Below, in pieces: positions 32,093-43,878 of a DNA stretch of 64,000 bases. Positions within the stretch are counted from its first letter, which is position 1; every line of letters begins with the position of its first letter. A model generated the notes under the pieces. The model was not told the origin of the DNA, made no database searches, and saw nothing but the letters and a program-made list of their open reading frames with translations. Both the position numbers and the translations under genes were made by a program. The stretch comes from Anodontia alba (taxonomy: Eukaryota; Mollusca; Bivalvia; Lucinida; Lucinidae): contig OZ024826.1 in NCBI GenBank assembly GCA_964016985.1, positions 63,618,910 through 63,682,909 on the forward strand, given 5' to 3'.

Positions 32093-35000
32093 TGCCAAGC
32101 GGGGCATTATGCGCCCATGGCAAGTTATAAGATGTAGCACATAAACTGGCTCCTGTATAATTCAGTGCTCCAGATATAAACTGTAAGTGGAATAACAAAA
32201 AGAAAAATTTAAAAATTTTCATTAGGGCATAGCTCTGCTGATATTTGGTGAACTGTAAACTAAGGGTCCAAGCAGGCCCAGAAATTAAGGGAGAAGTGAC
32301 TTCTCCCTCCTGGGAAAATAGGGAGAAGCTGCAAGAAATTCGTTTGTAAACCTTTAACTTGTTTTATACTGATTTTATTTTTGTTCTTAAAGGGAGCCAA
32401 CTCAGAAGAGGATTAAAAAAAAAAACCAAAAAGAATTATGTTTATAAGTTTTGATATTAGTCAAGCTTCTTAATTCTGTATCATTTAATAAATGTATTTA
32501 TAAAGATTTAATAATGGCAACATTTCCTTGCAAATCTAATAAAAGAAGATGTGAAAAAAAATGTGAAAAAAATAAATAAATAAATAACTTGCCCACATGG
32601 CCATAACTTTAGTTATTTGCAAAAAATATACCTATTATAAAACAAGAGGGCCATGATGGCCCTGTAACGCTCACCTGAGTATCATAGCACTTTGAGAACC
32701 TGACCTAGAACTGATCAAGGCAAACATTCTGATCAAAATTCAAAATGACTATATTAACAAGTAAGACAATGTAGCATGTCTAATGGACTGTGAAATAGAG
32801 GTCAAGGTCAAATATGGATGACTGCACTCAAGAGGCCATGCTAAGATGTATGCATATACTAAGTATCACTGGCTGTAAGAGCAATAGTTACTCAGAAACT
32901 GACCTAAACACAAACACTTCACAAGTACCAAATATCACTCTGCAGGACCAATAATTACTGAGAAACTGACCTAAACGAAAAAAACTTAATAAAGTCAATG
33001 GACAGGGAAATATAAGTCACCTAGAAATCATCAAGACAAACATTTTGAGCAAGATTCATGATGATCACTTCAAAAATGTGACCTCTAGAGTGTCAACAAG
33101 GTTTTCCTTTGATTTGGCCTGGTGACCTAGTTTCTGACATTAAGTGACCCAGTTTTAAACTAGACGTAGAAATCATCAAGATGAACATTGAGCAAAATTT
33201 ATGATGATTATTTAAAAAATGTGACCTCTGGAGTGTTAACAAGGTTTTCTGCTGATCTGGCCTAGTGACCTAGTTTTTGACCCCATGTAACCCAGTTTTA
33301 AACCTGACTTAGAAATTATCAAGACAAACATTTTGGGCAAGATTCATGATGATTGCTTCAAAAATGGGACCTCTAGAGTGTTAACAAGGTCTTCCTTTGA
33401 TTTGGTCTGGTGACCTAGTTTTTGAATCTAAGTGACCCAGTTTCAAACTTGATCTAGAAATCATCAAGACAAACATTTTGAGCAAGATTCATGATGATTG
33501 CTTCAAAAATGAGACTGCTAGAGTGTTAAGGTTTTCTGCTGATTTGGCCTAGTGACCTAGTTTTTGACCCCACATAACCCAGTTTTAAACCTGACTTAGA
33601 AATTATCAAGACAAACATTTTGGGCAAGATTCATGATGATTGCTTCAAAAATGGGACCTCTAGAGTGTTAACAAGGTCTTCCTTTGATTTGGCCTGGTGA
33701 CCTAGTTTTTGAATCTAAGTGACCCAGTTTCAAACTTGATCTAGAAATCATCAAGACAAACATTTTGAGCAAGATTCATGATGATTGTTTCAAAAATGAG
33801 ACTGCTAGAGTGTTAACAAGGTTTTCTGCTGATTTGGCCAGGTGATCTAGTTTTTGACCCCAGTGACCCAGTTTTGAATTTGACCTTGAAATCATCAAGA
33901 CAAACATTTTGAGTAAGATTCATGATGATTCCTTAAAAAATGTGACCGCTAGAGTGTTAACAAGGTTTTCTGCTGATTGGTCCCGGTGACCTAGTTTTTG
34001 ACCCCAAGTGACCCAGTTTCGAACTTGACCTAGAACTCATCAAGACAAACATTTTTAGCAAGATTCATGATGATTGCTTCAAAATGTGACCGCTAGAATG
34101 TTAATAAGTTTTTCTGCTGATTTGGCCCAGTGACCTAGTTTTTGACCCCAAGTTTGACCCAGTTTTGAACTTGACCTAGAACTCATCAGAACAAACATTT
34201 TGAGCAAGATTCATGATGATTGCTTCAAAAATGTGACCGCTAGAGTGTTAACAAGGTTTTCCTTTGATTTGGCCTGGTGACTTGTTTCTGACCCCAAGTG
34301 ACCTAGTTTCGAATTTGACCTAGAAATCATCAAGGCAAACATTTTGAGCAATACACATGAAGACTGCTTCAAAAATGTGACCTCTAGAGTGTTAACAAGT
34401 TTTTCCTTTGATTTGACCTGGTGACCTAGTTTTTGACCCCAAGTGGCCCAGTATCAAACTTGACCTAGATTTCATAGGGGCAAACATTCTGGACAAGTTT
34501 CATCAAGATTAGGTTAAAACTGTGACCTCTAGAGTGTTAACAAACTAATTGTTGACGACGAATGACGGACGACGACGGACGAACGACAGAGGGTGATCAC
34601 AATAGCTAACCCTGAGCTTTTGCTCAGGTGAGCTTATAAAATTAGCACACTACCACCTCTAAACAATATGCTGCAAAAAGTTTACAAAAACTTTCAAAGG
34701 GGCATAACTCTGCCAATATTACACTGTAACCTCGAAATAATATGCGCTGCTCCACATCATCGTGTAACTATTTATGAAATTTCAGCTTGTTTGGATGTAA
34801 ACTGTAGGATTTAGCCGGAAACCAAAAATTAATAGAAATTTTCAAAGGGGTTTAACTCTGCTAATATTTGGTGGACTCTAACCTTGAACAATATGTGCTG
34901 CTCCACATCATGGTCTAACTACAAATCAAGTTTCAATTTGATCAGATGTAAACTGTAGGAGTAGTAGTAGTTAGCCGGAAACAAAAAGTTTACAGAAATT

Positions 35001-35690
35001 TTCAAAGGGGCATAACTCTACCAATATTTGGTGCACTGTAACCTCGAAATAATATGCGCTGCTCCACATCATTGCGTAACTATTTATGAAGTTTCAGCTT
35101 GATCGGATGTAAACTGTAGTAGTTAGCCAGAAACGAAAAATTAATAGAAATTTTCAAAGGGGTATAACTCTGCTAATATTTGGTGGACTGTAACCTTGAA
35201 ATAATATGCACTGCTCCATGCTCCATGCTCCACATCAAGGTTTAACTACAAATCAAGTTTCAGCATGATCGGATGTAAACTGCAGGAGGAGTTAGCCGGA
35301 AACGAAAAGTTTACAGAAATTTTCAAAGGGGCTTAACTCTGCAAACATTTGGTGGACTCTTACCCTGAAATAATATGCGCTGCTCCACATCATGGCCTAA
35401 CTATAAATGAAGTTTCAGCTTGATTGGATGAAACTGTAGGAGGAGTTAGCCAGAAACGAAAAGTTTACAGAAATTTTAAAAGGGACATAACTCTGCAAAA
35501 CATTTGGTGGACTGTAACCCCGAAACAATATGCACTGCACCACATCATGGTCTAACTATATACCAAGTTTCAGCTTGATCGGATGTAAACTGTAGGAGGA
35601 GTTAGCGGGAAACGAAAAAGTTTACAGATGGACGGATGGACGCAATACCCCGTAACATAATACGTCCCGTTTTACAAATGGGCGTATAAA
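32093..35690. mobile_element. Satellite-bearing element, family 2, nested in family 3
   Basis: It starts CAAGAGCACTGCCAAGCGGG then GCATTATGCGCCC and ends ATACGTCCCGTTTTACAAAT then GGGCGTATAA; both ends contain short hairpins. It interrupts a family 3 unit (AATAACTCCAAA on the left, AAGTATAGACAGGAG on the right). Its own array is ~150-170 bp units with 'gggcataactctgccaatatttggtg' and 'cagcttgatcggatgtaaactgtagg', mainly 34640-35620. No gene. Confidence 0.75.
32643..34635 (+). mobile_element. Satellite-bearing element, family 1, nested in family 2
   Basis: Head CAAGAGGGCCATGATGGCCC then CGCTCACCTGAGTATCATAG, which contains a GGGCCATGATGGCCC hairpin; tail CTTTTGCTCAGGTGAGCTT. ATAAAA lies on both sides (32637-32642 and 34636-34641), a possible 6-bp target duplication. 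The array runs ~33000-34530 with ~145-bp units ('caagacaaacattttgagcaagattcatgatgatt', 'gctagagtgttaacaaggtttt', 'gacctagtttttgacccc'), about eleven copies. The head family also occurs reversed at 11316-11370. No gene. Confidence 0.75.
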
Positions 35691-37015
35691 AAGTATAGAC
35701 AGGAGTTAATGTTCTTCTGTTCTGAACGTCATCTGATGATGCTTTATATTTCTATGAAGTTTCATGAAAATATCTATAATGGTTTTCAAGAATTACACAG
35801 AATTACAAAGACTCAGAATTACAATTGTCTAATTTCAAAGGGAGAATAACTCCAAAAATGTATAGACAAGAGTTATGGTTCTTGTGTTCTGCACGTCGTC
35901 TGATGATGCTTTATATTTCTATGAAGTTTCATGCAAATATCTTAAACAGTTTTCAAGTTATAGAGCAGACACAAAATAACCATTGTCGAATTTCAAAGGG
36001 GAATAACTCCAAAAACTTATAGACAAGAGAAATGGTTCTTGTTTTCCGCACCTAGTCTGATGATGCTTAACATTTCTACGAAGTTTCAGGAAAATATCTT
36101 GTACAGTTTTCAAGTTATAGAGCAGACACAAAATTTCCATTGTCAAATTTCAAAGGGAAATAATTCCAAAAATGTAAAGACAAGAGCAACAGTTTTTGTG
36201 GTCTGCATGTCATGTAATAATTCTTTATAATTATGTCTATGAAGTTTCATGAAAATATCTTGAACAGTTTTCAAGTTATAAAGGGGAAACAAAATTACAA
36301 TTGTCAAATTTCAAAGGGGAATAACTCCAAAAATGTTCTGACAAAAGTTACTGTTCTTGTGCTCTTCACTCGTCTGATGATGCTTTATATTTCTATGAAG
36401 TTTCATTAAAATGTCTTAAACGGTTTTTGAGTTATAGAGCGGACACAAACTTACCATTGTGGAATTTCAAAGGGGATCACTCTAAAAATGTATAAACAAG
36501 AGTTACAGTTCTTGTTTTCTGCATTTTGTCTGATGATGCGTTATATTTCTATGAAGTTTCATGAAAATATCTTAAACGGTTTTTGAGTTATAGAAAGGAC
36601 ACGAAATTACCATTGTCGTATTTTTCAAAGGGGTATAACTCCAATACTGTAAAGACAAGAGTTAAGGTTCTTGTGTTCTGCATGAGTTATGGCTCATGTG
36701 TTCTGCACCTTGTCTGATGAGGCTTTATATTTCTATAAAGTTTCATGAAAATATCTTCAATGGTTTTCAAGTTATGGAGCGGACACAAATTTACCTTTGT
36801 CGAATTTCAAATACTGTAAGGACAAGAGTTATGGTTCTTGTGTTCTGTGTGGTGTCTGGTGATGCTTTATATTTCTATGAAGTTTCATGAAAATATCTTG
36901 AACAGTTTTCAAGTTATAGAGTGGACACTATTGCGTGATGGACGGACAGATAGATGTACAGACAACCAAGGCAAAAAAAAAACATGTCTCCATCCCTGTC
37001 AGGGGGAGACATAAT

Positions 37016-37556
37016 AAATCCCATTTTGGAGTAAGAGATCTTTGTACTGGACATAGCAATTCAAAAGATATAATTAATTCTGACAGAACTTGATTTGACG
37101 CGATTTTATTACCATTCTTAAATTTAAGTGTATTTTAAATCATGGATCTATAGCCCTTGATGGTACTTATTTGATATTTTTTTTCTCAGAAAAAAGGTAT
37201 ATCAGGAAGTCAGCTATAACCGTAAGAGGGGCCAAGACTGGATTAACCTTTCTCTGACACCAATTGGAGTATATCACCCATTTTGCATCACAGACTTTCT
37301 GAGTAGATGCTCTTCTTGATTTTGAGACAAAATCTGCAACATTTTGTGAAAACTTTTTATCGCTAATTGAGTGCTTGATAACTCCCAAGTGTAAAGTGCC
37401 AGAGTGGGGAGATTTTGATGTTGGAACTTTCCTTTTGCTTGTGTTAGTAAGTTTGAAAAGTACGGAAGTCAAATCGGAGCTGATATTAGTAGTTGTAACA
37501 CCTCTGAGAACCAAGGACATTGAGACCGAAGAAGTGCAATTAGAACTATTCAGCAC
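37016..37556 (-). pseudogene. DIRS C tyrosine recombinase, N-terminal part
   Basis: An open frame at 37167-37556 gives the core-binding region: DKKFSQNVADFVSKSRRAST, KWVIYSNWCQRKVNPVLAPL and IADFLIYLFSEKK. Past 37167 frame breaks follow. The catalytic domain begins again only at 31738-31885 beyond the nested insertion, where the first-arginine region (AKRCSK-like) can be aligned to copy A. The HxxR and Tyr regions are lost at LINE L3. Not functional. Confidence 0.8.
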
Positions 37557-37653
37557 TGAGATTGACGTATCTTGGCTAGAATAGATGGTATCAGAATTGT
37601 TGGTGGAAATGCATATGCCTGTAGATTTTTCCAGTTCTTTGACAATGCATCAA

Positions 37654-38217
37654 TCACCAAGGCTTGATTGTCCAGAACTGGAGATACATACAATGGGAGT
37701 TAGTGACTGAATTAAGTAGCAAACAAATCCACATTGGAAAAATTGAGCATTTAAAGGATGCAGTTCGCCACAGATTGATCAAAAGAGCATTCTGTATTGA
37801 GAGGTTTGTCCAATCTCGAGATATGCCTGGGATATGATGAAATCTGAGCACAATGTCATGTTCCAGGCACCAATGAAGGATTTCCCATACTTCTATGCAT
37901 AGGTTGGGGGAATGTGTTCCTCCTTGTTTGTTGATATAGGAGACCACTGTTGTATTGTCGGTGGATATCATAACACAAGAGTGGTGTATGTATTGTATGG
38001 CTTCTTTCAGTGCAAAATGAATGGCCATTATTTCTAGAATGTTGATACAGAGCTGGGATTTGTCTTCCATCCAGTGACCATGAAAGGAAAGTCTCATCAG
38101 TTTGAGATGAGCTCCCCATCCATAATGGCTGTCATCCATGAAATGGAATGCATTGGGATCTGGAGGATGGATGAACATTCCCTGGACAAAGCAATTTGTG
38201 TCCATCCACCATTTCAA
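37654..38217 (-). pseudogene. DIRS C RNase H domain
   Basis: Degrades RNA in the RNA-DNA hybrid during cDNA synthesis, by family. FMDDSHYGWGAHL supplies the first acidic residue, INILEIMAIHFAL the Glu and VMISTDNTTVVSYINKQGG the next Asp. LRFHHIPGISRDWTNLSIQ is the usual connector after it. It is open for 187 codons but separated from RT by a frame change near 38220, and lacks the link to the recombinase. Confidence 0.8.
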
Positions 38218-38233
38218 ATGAAATCAGATCATA

Positions 38234-39153
38234 CTATTTATCAGAACTTGATGATCCAGTGGTAAAATATGAGGTCTCCAGACAGATAATAGACACATTT
38301 GTAGTGGCCGTAAATGAAGTCTGCCTAGAACAACTAAGTCTGCTGCACTGAGTTTGCCCAAAAGAGAAAGGGAAGTTCATACCAAAACTTGAGTCTAGGT
38401 TAGAAATTTTTTGACAGTCAGAAGTAGGGATTCGATACAATCTGGTGGTACCCTGACTATATTCTGTTGTGTCAGAAATTCCATCCTTATGAAGGTGAAT
38501 TGCTGAGTTGGTTTCAAATCTGACTTTTTTAGGTTTGGAATGAATCCTAGACCTTGAACTGTTTGGAGGCAATATATTGTGTGAGATATAAGTCTGCTGC
38601 ATATTAGATCTCTTATAAGCCAATCGTCTAGGTATGGATAAAGTGAGAAGGCACGTTGACAAAAATATTTCGTCTATCAGTTTGGTGAACATCCACAGAC
38701 TTAGGGACATTCCGAAAGGTAGAACTGTGAATTGGAAGACCTGATTTTTGAATGCGAAACGAAGGTACTTCCTTGAGTGATGATGAATCGGAACATGTAG
38801 ATAAGCATCTGTCAGATCTATGGAGACAGCCCAGTCGTTGACTAGTATAGATTGTCGTACTGACTTGACTGTCTCTGTTTCGAATGGTTGTTTCTTTATG
38901 AATTGATTCAACAGAGAAAGATCTATTTCAGGAAGTAACTTTCCATTCTTTTTGGGGATAGCCGGGAATAAAAACCGGGAGTACCCGGATCCTGTACACT
39001 TTCCACTGCCCATTTCTGTAGAAGTTCCATTATTTCTTCTCGTAATAATGGGGAGGAAGATTGACTAAGACATCAGAACTGTAGAAAGAGTCAAATTAAA
39101 ATGGTATCCTGAAACCTTTCCGGAGGATAGAGGGGACCCATTTGTTTTGAGTT
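38234..39153 (-). pseudogene. DIRS C reverse transcriptase
   Basis: The minus-strand frame has SRFLFPAIPKKNGKLLPEID, DWAVSIDLTDAYLHVPI (first catalytic Asp), RYLRFAFKNQVFQFTVLPFG and an MSLS block. The YLDD box is intact in the DNA (38623-38634) but in a different frame from the upstream part, so a frameshift lies between ~38640 and 38700. This region shows what copy A has lost. Confidence 0.82.
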
Positions 39154-41191
39154 CATTCTCCCCATTGTTCCAAAAAGTGAGCCAATCTTCCTCCCACAGG
39201 AATATCTGGGTGTGGTAAGATCGGCAGTGGAAAGGGTTGGCTTTCAGAACTTTGTGGAAGATGAGGCAGGTTTAGAGAAGGGGAACTGCTTTGTGTTGCT
39301 ACTCTTCTTAAAAAGTCCTTCTTTGTATTCGACATATAGGACTGTGATTGATTCTTAGACCTGTATAGTTGGTTTTGTTTAGGTCTATAAGATTTTGTCG
39401 GCTGTCCTGGCTTTCTGAACAGACCTGAAGCTGAGTATGATGATTTTTGTTGTTGTATATTTGTTGTTGCTTCATAATTAGATTTTGCAACTTCCTTGAC
39501 CTTATTGTCAAATAACTGTTGAGAATTAATTGGATGATTTCTCAGTTCATGACTAGAATGGTCCAACAGTAGTTTAGATGAGGCTATAACTGTGTCACTT
39601 CTAGCCTGAAACAATTCTATGGCCAATATAGTTGACATTGCTGTAGCATGCTTGACTGATTTGGCCACTGCTTCCAAGAGTATGGACAAGGCATTGACTG
39701 ACATAGACTCTTGTTGCAGACATAGATAAGCTGCACATGAAAATATGTCAGCATGGGAATTAATAGCCACTAAGCTGCGGGCTCTTTTTACCCATATTTC
39801 CATGTTTTTTATTGGCTCCTACTAGACATGTCTAGTTGCGAAGCATCTGAATCTAGATGGGGAATATTTGCAGTAGGAAAATATTGAGATTTGCTCTCAA
39901 AATATCTCATAGGAGCCAACAAGTTAACCAATTGTTGGGGACATGTCCAGTCCTGACCAAGTTTTTCCATGTTTAACTTGTCCTGGATGTACTTGGTAGT
40001 ATTTTCAATTAATGTAGATTAAGGAAGAACTTACAAGGGAGCTGAATGCAACTCCATTAGCTGTTCAATTCCTGAGAGAGGTCTGGAGGGAGCATGATAG
40101 CCTGAAGACTTCATTAATGGCCTCATCAAAGGACCAGGTTTCTTGTTTGGATTCGGAACCTGAGCCCTTTGATAATTGTTGCACTACATTATCGGAATGT
40201 ATATTTGGTGTTTCCTCTATAATCCTAACAGGTTATTCTGTTGTCTGAATGTTGACAACCTTAGGAGAGGGATGTCTTTGTCTTTGGTATCTACCATAGT
40301 CTTTCATAGATTGAGAAGAAGAAGAAGAAGAAAAACAACGTCTTCTTTTCTCATGTGAATGTCTAGACTTCTTTGACTTCTTACTTCTTCTATGAAAAGA
40401 CAAAGAAGATGATGATGAAGAAGGAGATGATGAAGATGAACTGTATCTTCTTCTCTTCTTATTCTTATGTCTTGATTTAGGTTGATCTCTTCTGCTCGTT
40501 CTGTTAAGAGATGGAGCCTATTAGATTCCCAAGTATTTGTTTGCGGATCATTCACAATACTGGGATCTGACATAGTACTGAAATCTGGTTCTAGTGGTAG
40601 TAGCACTCTTTGTATATTTCTTGAGTTCAGAGGCTCATTCCTCACTGATTGCTCTGATCTCAAATGTTGTCTATAAGTGGCCACCCAGTGTTCAGAGCCC
40701 ACTGTTTGCTGCCTAATGACATGCCCAGTGACTGGTGTCTGGTTGACCGGTACCCGGTGCCTGGTAATTGACACCCATTGACCAGAGCCCAGTGACTGGT
40801 GCCTGGTGTTCACCACTTAATGACTGGTGCCTGGATGATGGTGACCGGTGACTGGTTGACCTTTGCCTGGTGAAGATGATTGGTGCCCAGTGACTGGACA
40901 GACTATGGATTCTAGGCCCATCCGTGAAGATGCCACCCATATGGGGCCTACCCCCGGAGTACTACCACTTGGGGTAGTCTGAATGAACAACTTTCTTCTA
41001 ATTTGCCAGTCTTTTCCTAGTCATGGTAGATCTTCTTGAACTATATAATCTGCGTTTGTCTGCAAGAGCCCATCCATCAGCTTACAGACTGAATACGTTG
41101 ATAACCTGGAACAAGAAGAACAAGACAAACAGTTAGAATGATTATCCCACAACGTTTTGATATGACCACAAATGCCTCGAACGGTCATCAT
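39153..41191 (-). pseudogene. DIRS C gag-like gene
   Basis: Starts at an ATG at 41191 with the Cys/His module (CGHIKTLWDNHSNCLSCSSC), then the minisatellite (40715-40910), a Ser/Arg- and Asp-rich region (40300-40480) and the conserved helical region MEIWVKRARSLVAINSHADI ... KHATAMSTILAIELFQARSD (39560-39803). It overlaps RT at 39153 with GGRLAHFLEQWGE, the same junction as in copy A. Broken by several frameshifts. Confidence 0.75.
40715..40910 (-). repeat. DIRS C gag minisatellite
   Basis: About ten irregular copies of GACTGGTGCCTGGT-like units; shorter than in copies A, D and E. Confidence 0.7.
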
Positions 41192-41478
41192 CAAAAGTTG
41201 CGAAAATATATGACATGGGTGACGATCAATAATAACAAGAAATCGAAAAGCGATTTTTGAAGAGATAGAATCACCTGTGGAAGGATTGATAAAGGAACAT
41301 AAGAATACCAGGAAATAAGAAATATTCTGGAGAAAAGAAAGAAAATTAAGATTTTTTTCACACGGTTAAAAATCCTGTTTATTTTCTTTGTTCCACAGAA
41401 AAGAAACTGACATGTGATAAAAATAGCGGGAAGAGCGATGCCACACAGGTAAATGCCTAAGGGACCTTCTGGATTAAG

Positions 41479-41786
41479 TTTGTTTGTGTTGAAGTTTTAC
41501 GGCCCAGTCAACCCAATGGGGTCATGTCAAGCGCAGTCAATTTACCTAACTGCACGTTTACTGGGCAGGCTTAGTCTTCTAAGCGGTTAACCAGTATTGT
41601 GCACATTCTTTCGCCAGAAACTGACAACTGCCCTTCTTGAATCAGCTGAAGGGAGAGAATGACCGTAGAAAATATTTCATGATCAATCTCCACGAAAGAA
41701 TGTTGCCGACCTCGGCGGGGGTTGAACCCGCGACCTCCTGGTCTCCAGTCGGACGGCGCATCCAACTGAGCCATCGAGGCCGGCTC
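41479..41786 (-). mobile_element. tRNA-derived SINE, family S1, in the DIRS C terminal repeat
   Basis: Flanked by identical 11-bp TCTGGATTAAG copies at 41468-41478 and 41787-41797. Minus-strand head: A-box TGGCTCAGTTGG (41762-41773), B-box GGGTTCAACCC (~41719-41729). Body with 'tgaccccattgggttgactggg'; TTTG-type tail on the left. About 308 bp. Confidence 0.9.
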
Positions 41787-41880
41787 TCTGGATTAAGACT
41801 TTTTTGTTTTTCTGTGGAAGGTTTAAATACAGAAGAGAATGGGATATTATCTATAGGTTAATATATTATGCAGTTAAAAT

Positions 41881-42736
41881 CTCCCATAATTAAATTGTGG
41901 GAGTCACTCGTATCTTTTATTTTGTTGAATAAACTTATCAATTCTAGTCAGTTTTAATCACTACTGTTTGGACTCCTATACATACAGCCATCCAAAAGTG
42001 AATGATTATGCCTCAGTTTTATTCAGCACCAAACTATATAAACGTGTTAAGCACAAAGTCTCTCATGTACATATATTGCAATCCCTCAACCTTCTTTCAA
42101 ATCATTTTTGTAGATATTGTAGTTGTTTAACTTGTAATAGATCCTACCCTCTTCTATCTCTGTTTATTTAGATTGATCATACTCTTTTCTTGTCTAGATT
42201 GTTCCTTCACTCTGCTTATTTAGATTGATCCTACTCTCTTCTACTCTCTGCTTATTTAGATTGATCCTACTCTCTTCTACTCTCTGCTTATTTAGATTGA
42301 TCCTACTCTCTTCTACTCTCTGCTTATTTAGACTGACCATACTATTTTCTTATCTAGACTGCTTCTACACTCTTCTTATTTCTAACTGTTCCTATTGACT
42401 TCTTTTTCCATAGTTAACATGGAGCTTGCTCAGGGGACAATCCCTACTGAATCTTGGTTATCTGTATTGATTCTTAATGATGTGGATGTTGCCCCTGTAA
42501 CTGCATGTTAATCAAAGATCTGGTAATGATGACGATGATGATAATTCTTACATTAGTTATAGCCATTGTTAAAAGTGAAAATGCTTTTTTCTTCACACTA
42601 GCTTGACTGTCATTCATCCAATTTAAAAAAAAATCTATATAGTCGCTTAATGGCAACAAGCTCAAATTTAATTCAAAAACAGTATTTTGCATCAACTCTG
42701 ACATGTTAAAGCCTTTCATAAACAATGGAAGTATGA
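41881..42736. repeat. Intron sequence with a 36-bp minisatellite and a LINE tail
   Basis: 42150-42375 is a tandem repeat of 36 bp (TCTGCTTATTTAGATTGATC then CTACTCTCTTCTACTC), about four good and two to three diverged copies. No gene seen. Confidence 0.7.
42479..42543 (+). mobile_element. Extreme 3' tail of LINE L1 (5'-truncated copy, ~65 bp)
   Basis: TGTGGATGTTGCCCCTGTAA then CTGCATGTTAATCAAAGATC matches the 3' end of LINE L1 at 57978-58020. A (GATGAT)-type tail follows. It is a dead-on-arrival copy that keeps only the last codons and tail. Confidence 0.8.
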
Positions 42737-43164
42737 GGTATGGTATAGTCAATAAGTTCCCGGACCTAACACGTAACCCGAGTCTCCTCTTTTGCAGAAA
42801 GGAGTCAAAACACCCATCTTGCAATAATGTTACTCAAATGCATTTCATCCTTCAGAAAGAATGGACTGTCCCATGACTGACTCCAACCACAACATCACCA
42901 ATAGATTTACGTTGGTCCAATGAAATGACGTCAAACGCTTTCTGCACATTCTTATGCCTCTCTGATAGCTTCCCAGATCTCTTATCATCTGTTACTTCTT
43001 CACATCCTTCCTGAAATCTCCAATGCCATTCAAAAACTAATATCCTTGAACAACCTGAACCCTTCTTTGGCCTGTTCAGGAACTATCATGTGTCTGTAGG
43101 GAGTCATCCCTGCCTTAATACAGAATTTGATAACTGCACATTGCTCCGTACTTTCATTTGCCAT
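42737..43164 (-). pseudogene. Mariner-family transposase relic (DNA-binding domain only)
   Basis: The minus strand starts with an ATG at 43164 encoding MANESTEQCAVIKFCIKAG, the opening of mariner-type transposases. After a frame break comes VFEWHWRFQEGCEEVTDDKR then SGKLSE and DVVVGVSHGTVHSF: the paired-like helix-turn-helix domain with its typical WHxRF and SGxxS linker. A stop ends this at ~42860. A sequence resembling a 3' terminal repeat (AGTCAATAAGTTCCCGGACC) lies at ~42745. The DDD catalytic domain is deleted. It is an old relic from a different lineage than the mariner at 45044. Confidence 0.65.
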
Positions 43165-43878
43165 TTGGCTTTTTCAGCCTAAGATTTTCTAATGCAGCTG
43201 CTGCCATTTTGAATTGTGCAGTTATTGTTTAAAGTGTGATCAAAAATCTGTCATTTTCTTGTACAAATATTTGTTCGACATCATACAATGATTTGGGAAT
43301 GTAAACCTGGATGTCAATAGAATAAATATTGCTTTGAGATTTTGAACCCCCACCCCCCACAAAAAAAATCAAACTGCTCCAATAAAGCATTATTTCAGGC
43401 TCAGAAATGATGAAGATTGTTTGTTTTTAGAAGAAATTGAGAGAAAATTTGCCCAGATATGTAATTTGTCAAAGAATTCTACTGTACTAAATTTAGAAAC
43501 TTCAGATGTTTTGTTATCTTGTTATTGTGACAGTTTGGGAATTTACTGACTATACCTAGTATAAAGTTTGACACAAATTTTCTCAATCTGACCTCTAAAT
43601 TTTAGCACTATATTGTTAGTATTTTTGTTCATTTAAGGTGTTTCTTGCTTCCAAAGGATCCCTTGTTTTAGAATCTCTTAATAACAATTTAACATACCTT
43701 TTAATTGTTTTTAAGAAATGGTTTGTTTTGTCATATAAATTGTCTCTTTTCGAGACAACTAAAATGAAATGTCAAGCTCAATCTTCCTTTGATCACAAAA
43801 ATTGACAGAAATGACAAAAAGTCACTCATCTCTTACAATTTTGCTTGTCACTTTAAGGGTTAAGAAAAAAATACTAAC
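43165..43878. other. Intron sequence, no feature recognised
   Basis: AT-rich, next to the ETFDH donor. It may hold the 5' end of the mariner relic near 43200. No exon, repeat array or RNA gene seen. Confidence 0.5.

Larger units (their letters stand above)
31914..37013. mobile_element. Satellite-bearing element, family 3, inserted in the DIRS C recombinase
   Basis: Ends TATGTCTCCCCCACAG (31914 on) and CTGTCAGGGGGAGACATA (to 37013) are inverted repeats; the right end also folds as a hairpin. The array outside its nested guest is ~158-bp units with 'ataactccaaaaatgtatagacaagagtta' and 'tgatgatgctttatatttctatgaagtttcatg', mainly 35700-36930 (about eight units). No gene. The DIRS recombinase reads across it (CCCAAGA left, TAAATCCCATTT right). 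Confidence 0.75.
31738..41880 (-). mobile_element. DIRS-like element copy C with nested insertions
   Basis: Minus strand. The 5' terminus is at 41880 (TATAGGTTAATATATTATG then CAGTTAAAAT). Going left: gag, RT, RNase H and tyrosine recombinase. The recombinase is interrupted between ~31885 and ~37014 by family 3. It resumes at 31738-31885, where 'ccattgccaaagcatgaa' to 'ttcatatggggctttttg' is the reverse complement of copy A 15104-15235. The element then breaks at LINE L3; its 3' terminus is not seen. A SINE splits its 5' terminal repeat. This is the most complete DIRS coding copy here, but every gene has frameshifts. Confidence 0.8.
21295..43878 (-). other. ETFDH: ETFDH intron, 22,584 bp
   Basis: The donor on the minus strand is GCAG followed by GTTAGT (43878 down); the acceptor is TATTTCAG at 21295. 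Both flanking exons are phase 1 and join to CPAG-VYEY, which is conserved in ETF-QO. The intron is almost entirely transposable elements: DIRS D, LINE L3, and DIRS C with its nested elements. Confidence 0.93.
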
